Assembly (NCBI GenBank): GCA_949130495.1
Contig: OX422223.1
Location: forward strand, 79,888,751 to 79,952,750
DNA length: 64,000 bases
Source of the DNA: Sambucus nigra
Lineage: Eukaryota > Streptophyta > Magnoliopsida > Dipsacales > Adoxaceae
Direction: 5' to 3'
Part shown: one piece after another, positions 33,251 through 43,225 of the stretch
Position numbering within the stretch: position 1 is the first letter of the stretch
Layout of the letters: every line of letters begins with the position of its first letter
Translations under genes and position numbers: made by a program
The notes under the pieces: model-generated
The model's database searches: none
Told to the model about the DNA's origin: nothing
What the model saw: the letters and a program-made list of their open reading frames with translations, nothing else

Positions 33251-34778
33251 TTACAAAATGAATGAAAAAGAAACTTTTGATGAATTTTATGCTAGACTTT
33301 CCGATATTGTTAATTCATCTTTTAATTTGGGAGAGAAAATACCCGACAACCGAGTAGTAAAGAAAATTTTAAGGTCCTTACCCCATAGATTTATTCCAAA
33401 AGTGACCGTGTTAAATTCTTTACCAACTTTAGCCTCTACGAAATTAGAAGAGCTTGTAGGTGATTTACAAACCTATGAACTAGACATGTTTCTCTCTAAA
33501 ACTGAAAACAAAATAGAAAAGGGCGTTGCTTTAAAAGCCCGAAAAGAGGATAAACAAGTAGTAGAGAGCGAGAGTGATAGTGACTCGAAAGATATGGCCT
33601 TGTTTGCTAGAAAATTTCGAAATTTTCTTAAAATTAACAAAGATATAATTAAAAATGACTTTAAGAAATTTGAAACTTCTAAGCATGACAAATCCGAGAG
33701 GATCCCTAAAACTATTAATGAAAATTTAAATAGGGACATGTCAAATAGGTGTTTTGGTTGTGAGGGTTATGGCTATAGGGCTTCTGAGTGCCCCACTAAA
33801 CTAAGGAGAGAGGGTAAGCAACCCATTTCATATAATGTGACCCTTAGTGATAGTGATAAGGAAGAGGGACCCAATTCCCCCACTAATACCAACTTTGTGG
33901 CTTTTATGGCTAGTCATGTGAGTGATAGTGATCACTCATCTATAGATGAAAATTTATCACATGACACTTCCAAGGTCATAGTTTATGATTCCCTTATTTT
34001 TTATGATAGTGAGAGTGAAAATGAAGATGAGGTTAATGTGAGTGGACTTCAAAATGATTTTCAAGAATTATATGAAGAATCAATTAAATTAAAAAGAGCT
34101 AATTTGAAGTTAGAAGCTAGTTTGAAAGAACATGTCAAGGTCATTGATAATAGTGTGTTGGTTGAAGACCTTGGGACATGAGAGAGATCTCTTCGAGAGA
34201 AGCTAGAATATGTAAAAGGTGAGAGAGATAGCCTTAGAGGTTTAATGGAATCCTTGAAAACGGAGCTTCTTGAGTTCGAAGAGAGAAATGTTTTATTATA
34301 GTCTAACATCCTAGAATTAGAAAATAAATTAAAAGACTCTAGTAATGTCAAATTTGATTTGGAGTGTCGTTCGAAAAAATTAGATAAAATATTAGGAACG
34401 GTCCAAATTAAAAATGACACTTGTGGATTACGCTTCAATACTTGTAATGAATCTATTCATAAAGCCAAAACCAATATTTTAGGAGAATCTACTAGGAAAG
34501 CCTTTAGACATCATTCCTTAGGTACCAAATTTCGACGTAATTTTACTTGTACACATTGTGGTCGAAAAGGTCATTTTAGGAAAGTTTGTTTTGATCTTAC
34601 ACGAATTCCTAGAAAATCTCAACGTAAAGCAACCAAGGAAATTAAAATTCCAACAACCCAAGATAGTCATTCTTCGTTAATTTGGGTTAGGAAATCCGAC
34701 TTGGTTGCCTTGCAAAATAGGACGTTTGATTCTCACTTACTTTCACATGCTTCCTCCCTTGTTAAATCTAAAGAATGA
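33250..34778 (+). pseudogene. Family A gag (copy P)
   Basis: A single frame from MNEKETFDEFYARLSDIVNS to the end at 34778, interrupted by only two stops: TGA at 34179-34181 and TAG at 34299-34301. Blocks in order are the rest of the UBN2-type gag domain (KKILRSLPHRFIPKVT), an acidic/basic spacer, knuckle 1 (CFGCEGYGYRASEC), acidic serine-rich linkers (SDSDKEEGPNSP), a coiled coil (ELYEESIKLKRANLKLEASL; YVKGERDSLRGLMESLKTEL) and knuckle 2 (CTHCGRKGHFRKVC, intact). In knuckle 1 the zinc-binding histidine is a tyrosine. A 5' portion is missing at the junction. This is the best-preserved gag of the family. Confidence 0.85.
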
Positions 34779-36770
34779 ATGTGTTAGTGTTTGCATACTT
34801 TAGCTTTTGTGCTTCATGCTATATTATCATGCTAAATGTATGCTTGTTTAATCATTTTCTAGTCTATGCTCCATGCTTAATCACGTGCTAGAAATATGAT
34901 TTTTGTTTATCTTTTGTATTTTATTTCTTTCATTTTTGTTTGCATTAAATGAAAAATACAAACAGATTTTTATTCTCAGTTGGATTTTTATTTCTTGATA
35001 ATTTAAGCTTAATGAAAAATTCAAATGATTTTTGTTTGTATTTTGAGTATATATTTTCTTTTCGGTTAAAAATTTCAAAAACTCAAAAAGATTTTTATTT
35101 TGTGTGTATTTTAGTTTGACACATTTTATGTGGCATATATTTGTGTTAGAATTACATCTTTTACGCTCCAATGTGGCTAGAACTTTTGGTTTAGATTGGC
35201 AATCCTTATTATGTTATTTACCATGCTTACATGGAGTAGTTGGATTTTGTGTTGATTTAAATGGATTCTATTTTTATACGCCTCAATGCACACATGCACG
35301 AGCTCATTTGAAATTTTAATTTCATATGTATATTTGAGCTTTGTGAGGTGTTCTCCTTCCAATCTTGTCATCTACATGTTATGTGACCTAGGAGGACTAG
35401 TGCATGTCAAAATCCGTTGCACGTGAGATTTGTGAGACATAAAAAAATGATAAATATAAATGTGCACGGGGAAGGGCTCCGAAAGTATTTATTGTCCTTT
35501 GCGAATAGTAAGCCACCGTTTGTTTGGACCTAAAAGAAATACGTGGTTCAAAGGCCTAAAAGAAAATATGGCATTAAAAAGAAAAATATTTGCCAAGGCC
35601 TATGTTTGATTGATATATTCATTCATAATTAATATATATGCTTATTGAGGGAGGTTGGATGGTATATCAACAGTTTGCACAATGCCCATTTACCCTAGTT
35701 GCATTTTCAATGTCATGACTCTATTGGTTTGTAGAATCATCAACATGCTAGGCTTGTATGCATTGTGTATATGTTTATTCATTGAGTTCAATCTATGTTG
35801 TCACATGAGTCAATATTCAAATATGATGAAGTTTTCAATCAATTGATAACTTCGTGAACATGTTTTAAGTGATTGGGTCTAATTTAATTATTGTTAGTTC
35901 ACACCCCAACACTTTCGTTTCCATATGATACCTTTTTGCCTTACGAGAGTGGAAGACTCCTATTATATTTTGTGTGTGTCATTGGATTGTTTATATCTAT
36001 ATATGTGTACTTGAGTCTATTATAGGTATATATTATGTATACATATATTTGATATTTTTGTTTAGTCTTTGTCTTGCTTTCTAGTCCATATATGCTTTAA
36101 TTCATAATTGATATCAATTTTGTTGCATTCTTTATTGATATCACATGCTTAATACTTATATATCATATTGGTATCGGTTTCTTGCATCTTAGTTGGTATC
36201 CATAAATATTTTTTGGATTAGTTATGATTTGGTTGCCCATGTGCTTTAACGTTCTCATCACTTTATGCACAATTACATGTCTTAACTTGTTATTCCATTC
36301 TATTTATCCCTTGCTTATTTTAGATAAGTTATTTGGGTGTATATGCTTTATTTGTGGAAAATAAGTTAATTTTTGATTCTTTAGTCTTTGTCTATTCCTG
36401 AACAAAAAGGGGGAGAAATGGTGGTATCTAATCATATTGTAATCGTATCTTAGTTTGGGGGAGATTTATCTTAGGGGGAGACGTCTTTCTAAGTTGATCA
36501 TTTGTTTGATAAAGGGGAGAATTAATTTAGGGGGAGTAATTATTTAATTGCATTTAATATTTTGATATTCCCTATACGTTTAATGTGTTTGCTTAAGTAT
36601 GCAGGAATTAAGCGGCAACTTTCACCGGCAAAGATTTTGATCCTTTAGGTTGTTTGAGTCAAGCATTGTATTTTTATTTTGGGTTGGACTTTTTATTAGT
36701 CTAGTAGAGCTTGATGGACCTTTAGGATTTTTGTTTAGTTTTTGTCCCGGAATAGGCAAAGGGGGAGATT
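34779..36770 (+). mobile_element. Family A 3' non-coding region with multiple polypurine tracts (copy P)
   Basis: About 2 kb from the gag stop to the LTR without a credible gene. Directly after gag a motif of the form TGAAAAATACAAA-AGATTTTTATT is repeated about three times (34950, 35010, 35070). Near the end, GGGGGAG-type tracts occur at about 36409-36415, 36459-36465, 36474-36480, 36516-36521, 36530-36536 and 36759-36766; the last abuts the LTR. The same region in copy M1 is collinear. Confidence 0.75.
36755..36770 (+). promoter_or_regulatory. Polypurine tract of copy P
   Basis: GGCAAAGGGGGAGATT immediately before the LTR start; the site expected to prime plus-strand DNA synthesis. Confidence 0.8.
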
Positions 36771-38426
36771 TGTAAGGACACAAATTTCCAATTGAGTTCC
36801 TTTATAGTTTTGGCTCAATTACGGACAAAAACGTTTTAATCATAGGATAGAGTTAATTGATCATCCTCCAAGCCTATGACAAGTTTGTTTGAAGACGTAG
36901 CAGCCAAGTGTATAAAGCTTCATCACATTGTCGAGTTTGTTTGTGCCCCGTTTTCTACGTCATTAACATGGTTCCATTGCTCCTATGGTATGAATGCATT
37001 TTAATATATATAGGAGCTTGGAACATTTTATAATGGGTGTAGGTTTAATTAAAAACTGTTGTTTATTTGTCAGAAAGATTTTATTAAACTTCTATATAAA
37101 GTATATAAAGTTTCTAGGCTAAATTAGTAATTTTCAACTTTCTGGTTTCTCGTTCAATATTGTCGTTCGAACGAGATTATCGTTCGAACGAGAATGTCGT
37201 TCGAACGAAGCTTCCAACGAGCTTCCCCATAGGCCACTGGAACATCGTTCGAATTGTCATTCGAATGAAATGGCTGTTCTAACGAGATTTGTAACGAGTT
37301 CAATTTTAAGCCACTGGAACTTCGTTAGAAAGTCTCGTTCGAACGAGACTTCGTTCGAACGAAAATCTCGTTTGACCGAGATTTCAGGCGGGAAAATTTT
37401 ATGGCAGTTTTTAGTAGTTTTTACCCATGTTTTCCACTTCCTTACCCCACTATCTTTTAACAGATTATTATAGTGCGGGAACCAAAGTTTGTAACTTAAC
37501 TTTTATATAATATTCTAACTCCTAGAAAGAGGTTTGAGAGTTGATTCTTCCAAGAAAAAGTTCATGAATTTGAGTGTTCATTTTATAAAGATAAATCCTT
37601 TAAACACTTAGTTACACCCATATTTGTTTCTTCCAAGTTCATATATACATATACTTTTCTTGGAGCATTTTTGCACCGGTTTATCTCTACCATTTGAAGA
37701 GAAGTTTGGTTTCTCTTCTAAATTTCTCAAAGAAGAAGAATTGTTTTGCTGCGGCTTTCTCACATGGTGAAAGGCACCATGTGTGGTTAACGGTGTACCT
37801 ATTTTTCGATCGGTGGTTTCGAGATCGCGGTGGATCTCCGTGGTTATCCGCTAGGCAGAGGTGGTTACAAGAAGAGGCGTCAAGGCTTGAAGGGAGTCGA
37901 GTCAAGGAAGTAAGTCATTTATCTTGTAAATATAAATTTCGTACTTAGTGGATTTGAGGTTAGGGCCGTTCGAGGTTGTTTCCTGTTGTGGGTTTTTCAT
38001 CATACATTGCGGCGTAGTGGATTAATTATTTATTTTATCTTTTGCAAAATCACCTAGAACTCATGCTTAGGTAAAAAGATAAAATTGGTTTAATTTAATC
38101 ACTACTTGTTTAATTTGGTGCTATATTAAATATTGGGTAAGGTTTATGTTAATTTAATTTAAGTCATTTAATTTTATTGATAAAATTGGTTTGGCCTAAC
38201 TTGATAAAATTGCAAAATATGACTTAGGTAAATTTTCTAGGGCTGGGGTTAATTAATTTGGTTTAAGTGAAATTGAAATAAGTGTGTGTGTTTGAATCTA
38301 ATTTCACTTGTTATAATTTATTTTTGAAGTAAATTAAAAATTTGGTGTATTTGTTGAACCGTCACCTAACGCTTCCGCATATATTTAACAAGGAAATTGA
38401 GTTTAAAGTAAAATACTTTTAAAATT
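36771..38426 (+). mobile_element. Family A LTR of copy P (3'-truncated)
   Basis: Starts TGTAAGGACACAAATTTCCA and is collinear with LTR1-3 in reverse. Exact CGTTCGAACG palindromes occur at 37164, 37181, 37198, 37336 and 37352, with degenerate copies between. Sequence ends in the G15 run, about 25-30 bp before the LTR end seen at 39919. TTTATATAATATTC at about 37502-37515 is a possible TATA region. Confidence 0.85.
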
Positions 38427-38441
38427 GGGGGGGGGGGGGGG
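38427..38441. repeat. G15 homopolymer at an inverted junction
   Basis: Fifteen consecutive G separate the plus-strand LTR of copy P from minus-strand gag of copy M2. Neither family A partner has a G-run at this place, so it is either a repair product or a sequencing/assembly join. Confidence 0.9.
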
Positions 38442-39862
38442 CAATCAATTTCAGATTCCATTTAACTCTGAGGCTATCTCTCTCACCTTCTATATAATCA
38501 AGCTTCTCTCGAAGAGTTCTCTCACATGTCCTAAGGTCTTTAACCAACACACTATCATCAACGACCTTGACACGTTATTTTAAACAAGCTTCTAACTTCA
38601 AATTAGCTCTTTTTAATTTAATAGATTCTTCATATAATTCTTGAAAAGAAATTTGAAAGTTCACTCACATCAACCTCTTCATTTTCATTCTCTCTCTCTT
38701 CTTCACTCTCACTACCATAAAAAAAAAGGGAATCATAAACTTTGTCCTTGGAAGTGTCATGTGTTTGAATATCTTCATGGGAAGATTCATTATCAGTGCT
38801 CACATGACTAGCCATAAAAGCCACAAAGTTGGGCTTAGTGGGGGAATCGGGTCCCTCTTCCTTATAACTATCACTAAGGGTCGCATTATATGAAATGGGT
38901 TGCTTACCCTCTCTCCTTAGTTTAGTGGGGCACTTAAAAGACTTATGGATATACCCTTCACAACCAAAACACCTATTTGACTCGTCCTTATTTAAATTTT
39001 CTTTAGGATTTTTAGGGATCCTTTCGGCATTGTCATGCTTAAAAGTTTCAAATTTCTTAAAATCATTTTTAAATTTATCTTTGCTAAATTTAAGAAATTT
39101 TTGAAATTTCCTAGCAAACAAGGCCATATCTTCCGAGTCACTATCACTTTCACACTCTACTACTTATTTTTCCTCTTTTCGGGCTTTTAAGGCAACGCCC
39201 TTTTCTATTTTATTTTTAGTTTTAGAGGGAAACATGTCCAGTTCATAGGTTTGTAAATCACCTACGAGCTCTTCTTTCGTAAAGGCTAAAGTTGGTAAAG
39301 AATTTAAAATGGTCACTTTTGGAATAAATATATCGGGTAGGGACCTTAAAATTTTCTTTACTACTCGGTTATCGGATATTTTCTCTACCAAATTAAAATA
39401 TGAATTAACAATATCGGAAAGTCTAGCATAAAATTCATCAAAAGTTTCTTTTTCGCTCATTTTGATGGTTTCAAATTAAGTGGTGAGGTTTTGGAGTTTA
39501 GAAGCTTTCACGACTCTTGTACCTTCATGAGTGAGTTGTAAAATATCCCAAGCTTCTTTAGCGGTTTCACACGTCATAATGTGTCGGAATTCATCTGGTG
39601 TGAATGCGCTAAACAAGGCATTTAAACCTCAGGAATTAAAATTAGAAAGTTTAAATTAACTCTCACTCCATCTATCGGCGGGTTTGGAAACACGCTCATT
39701 ATCTACTAAATGTGTAGGTGGGGACCACCCATTAACAACATACATCCAAACTCTCTCCTCGATAGATTTTAGTGCCGATTTCATTCGCGCTTTCCAATAC
39801 GCGTAATTAGAACCGTCGAAAATTGGAAATTTAGAAAATGGGGAAAATTCCAATTTAGCCAA
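38442..39862 (-). pseudogene. Family A gag, N-terminal two thirds (copy M2)
   Basis: Minus-strand frame from MAKLEFSPFSKFPIFDGSNY (39862). 39862-39656, 39460-39164 and 39127-38630 are all in one frame, separated by several stops. Contents are the UBN2-type domain (AYWKARMKSALKSIEERVW), SEKETFDEFYARLSDIVNSY, an intact knuckle 1 (CFGCEGYIHKSFKC), acidic linkers and the start of the coiled coil. The gene is cut at the G15 junction before knuckle 2. It has the intact histidine that copy P lacks. Confidence 0.85.
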
Positions 39863-39903
39863 AAATATTTAAAGGATCTTTAACGAAGTTATTTATCATT
39901 TTG

Positions 39904-39915
39904 GCTCTGATACCA
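39904..39915 (-). promoter_or_regulatory. tRNA-iMet primer-binding site (copy M2)
   Basis: Minus strand reads TGGTATCAGAGC, the unmutated primer site, three bases from the LTR end at 39919. Confidence 0.9.
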
Positions 39916-39918
39916 ATC

Positions 39919-40681
39919 TAAAAAGGAGAGGACCACCAATTTTAAAGACTCAACCAAAGTAATTTCCTTTTAAAGATGTGGAAGCGAGATGGTTCAATAC
40001 AAACACCAAATTTTAATTTATCTCAAATTAAAATTAAACCAAATGAAATAAGATTAAACATCAAATACATTTTCACTTCAACCAATTTAACCCAAGTCCT
40101 AGAAATTTTCCTAAGTCATATTTTCAATATTACCAAATTAGTCCAAACCAATTTTATCAAATTAAGTTAATGACTTATATTAAATACACATTACCCAAAT
40201 TTAAATTAGCACCAAATTAAACAAGTAGTAATTTAAACCAAATTTTATCCTTTTACCTAAGCATGCATCTAATGTGATATTTGGAAAAAGATAAAATGCG
40301 TAAACATCCAATACGCCGCGATGTACAAGGAAAAACCCACAACGGGAAAAAACCTCGAACGTCCCTAGCCTCAAATCCACTAAGTATGGAATTTACAATT
40401 ACAAGCAAGATAACTTACAACACTCGACTCGACTCGACTCCTTCAAGCCTCGACGCATCTTCTTGTAACTACCTCTGCCTAGAAAATAACCATGAAGCTC
40501 CACCGCGGTCTCGGAATCCACCGATAGGACTTTAGGAACCACCGTCAACCACACATGGTGCCTTTTACCATGTCAGAATGCCACAGCCAAAACAAACTTC
40601 TTCTTCTTTGAGGGATTTAGAAGAAAACCCAAACACTCTTCCAATGGTAGAGATAAAACTAGTGACAAAACTCCAACCAAA

Positions 40682-40750
<69 letters not shown>

Positions 40751-41429
40751 AATTTGGATAAACTAAACAAATGGGTGTAACACAAGTGTTTAAGGATTTT
40801 TCTTGAAAACAAAACACTTAAACATTAACTTTTTCTTTTGAATTTTGAAGATCTCTAAAACTATCTCTAGGAGATGGAAAGTTATGAAAAAGTTAGTTTG
40901 AAAGATTTGGCTCCCACACTTAGTAGTTCTGTCAAAAGATAGTGGGGAAAAGAAGTGGGAAACATGGAAAAACTTCTCAAAACTGACAAATAAACTGTTC
41001 CCGCCAAATCTCGTTTGAACGAGATTTTCATTCGAACGAAGTCTCGTTTGAATGATACTTCTAACGAAGTTCCAATGGAAGGTCGTTGTCAAACCTCATT
41101 CGAACGACATTCTCGTTCGAACTACAAACTCGTTCGAATGATAATTTCGAACGAACTTCCAGAAAGCTGAAAATTCTATTTTTAGCCCAGACACTTTATT
41201 TTAAAGATTTAATGACACTTTCTAAAATTGAACAACAATTTAAAACAAGATACACCCATATAAATATTGTTCCAAGATCCTATGTATATATCTTAAAATG
41301 CATTCATACCTTGGTAGCAATGTAACCATGTTGATGATGTAGAAATAAGGCACAATACACATGGCATTTGATGAAGCTTTAATATCTTGGTCGCTACGTC
41401 TTCAACTAACACGTCATAGGATTGAATGG
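39919..41429 (-). mobile_element. Family A LTR of copy M2, 3' part
   Basis: Most of the 5' LTR of copy M2; the first ~97 bp continue at 47783-47879. CGTTCGAA-type palindrome words at 41005-41155. The opposing frames at 40573-40812 and 40578-40766 are translations of the (AT)n run at 40683-40746 and are not genes. Confidence 0.85.
40683..40746. repeat. (AT)n microsatellite in M2 LTR
   Basis: About 32 TA units, at an LTR position where LTR1 has only ATTATATATATGAGG (about 23235). Confidence 0.9.
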
Positions 41430-42623
41430 TGTAAGAGGTTACTTTAGATTATAGATAGATGGAAGCGTAACCCCTTTGAAGTATGGTGATGATAAGCTAA
41501 TTGTCCAGAGCTTTGGGTTAATGATAGTACATACAAACACAAACCCCAATGAAGATAAGACTCAGTCTAAACTCACAAATCTCTCATGTATAACTTAGGA
41601 GATAGTAATGAACTTAGAAGTAACTTAGCTAGAGGGAGAGAGAAGTAATCACCCTAGATACACCTTGGTAGGAAGGTAGAAACGTACCAAACACCCTCAA
41701 TAATCTCTGTCAAGTATTAAAAGCTTCGTAATAAATAACAATGGTGAGTGAGTAAACTCTCTGGTTTTGCAATAACTCTCTCTGATGTGTATTCTCTCTA
41801 GCAATAACTCCCTAACTCTCAAAAGATCATCCTATCCTCAAGGGTGGTTGGGGTCCTTAAGTATCCCCCCACACCATCCCCGAGGCAACTCAGTTATTAA
41901 AGACTATGAAAGACATCCCTCATACTTTATGTCACAGCATTAAATGCCTGATGTACTAGTTGTCTCCACATCATAAACATTAAATAGCAAGACATGCCTT
42001 TTGTCTAAACCACTATGTGTCAGGGGGCTGTTATCGCAGAGGTGGCTGACCAACTGCCTGACAGCCCCAAATACCATGGTGGTTTAATCAAGTGCAGGTC
42101 TGATATTATTTAGCTGGCTAGTGACATCACCTATAGTAGGTGTGACATTAAGTAGAGGATTATTTGGTTCATAACTCAACGCCCGATGGAACTCGAAGCT
42201 GCTCCTTCCGAGGTTCCATGGTCAGGGTCCTTCGGTGTTTTACCAGGTGTATCTAAGATGGTTGGGACATGCCCTAACGGTGCATCACTTCTCAATCCTC
42301 CAAACCAAGTCCCTTTAAAGTTCCCGTAGTGAGGTCATTCATAAGAGCATGAAAGCTCTCCCAGGCCCTGCCAAGCCTGGTCTCTCGTGAGTACCATTTG
42401 ACCTCACACTAAAACTCATTATTATTCTCATTACATCATTACAACTGTTATAGCTTATAGTCAATATAAACAAAGATACAATATGACTAATATAACAAGC
42501 TAAAATATAAGTTGTCACGTTGAGCTGCCTCACTTGAGCTGCCACGGTACCTTAATCCCTAAAACACTGTTGCTAATGCGGAATTACCTCTAATCTCAAA
42601 ATTACTTTCAAGCCCCATCTACA
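41430..42623 (-). mobile_element. 3' LTR of the gag-only Tat-lineage element
   Basis: Plus-strand ends TGTAAGAGGT and CATCTACA. Collinear with 46593-47782 throughout. GGAACTCG and CGAGGTTCC at about 42188-42218 form a small imperfect hairpin present in both LTRs. Confidence 0.9.
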
Positions 42624-43225
42624 TTTGCCCATTCGTGGAGAGATTTATTGAAGCAAGAAATATCTGCGCGAAACTTCTCCAACTGATGAACCTTCTCTAT
42701 GTGAATAGATTCTAGTCCCTTTTTCCCTCGTTAGAACTGCGACATTATAATCTCTAGGAAAAAGGAAAATTCTCCCCGATGTTCCTGAGCTGAAGCACCA
42801 TGACTTATTGGGGCTTTGACGAAGGGACATCGCCACTTTTTCCTTATACTGAGCTTCAATCGTTCTAGCTTTTTGTTATTTTAAATTATCCCGAAAGGCC
42901 TCCTAACCTTCTCAAATACTCATTTTGATTCTTGGTAAGTGAAATTTTTCCTTATAATGCTTCGTTATGTTTGAAATAGCAGAAATTCTCCCCGATGCAG
43001 CCGAGTCACCATTTAAACAACGTTTGGACTTGTGGCGAGGGGATATCGTAGCTTTTTTGAACCGTTGAGACATCTTTTCCATTGGGAGTTTATTTGATAT
43101 GTCTGACAAAAATTATGGCGCCAAAACTCAAACTTGCTGAAGAAGGCAACTCTTTTTATTCCCCATGAGTTACTTTGTAAATGATGTGGCGCTGTCTTTT
43201 CAACTGTCAAAACACTTCGTAATAA
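42624..43225 (-). repeat. Diverged ~200-bp repeats before the 3' LTR
   Basis: Two clearly related segments share TTCTCCCCGATG (42773 and 42984) followed by similar sequence up to GGACATCGCCAC and GGATATCGTAGC. A third, weaker one lies near 43140-43200. The minus-strand translations also resemble each other (SLRQSPNKSW...SGTSGRI and SPRHKSKRCL...SAASGRI), so the duplicated unit may once have been coding. Confidence 0.6.

Larger units (their letters stand above)
33250..38426 (+). mobile_element. Family A copy P (plus), 5'-truncated
   Basis: Plus-strand order: gag (without its first ~130 residues), 3' non-coding region, polypurine tract, LTR. It joins the minus-strand copia pol fragment at about 33250 and a G15 run at 38427. 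There is no pol between gag and LTR. Target duplications cannot be tested because both ends are truncated. Confidence 0.85.

Noticed and set aside
40573..40812. Frames with repeated Tyr-Ile
   Set aside because: Translations of the (AT)n run inside the M2 LTR.
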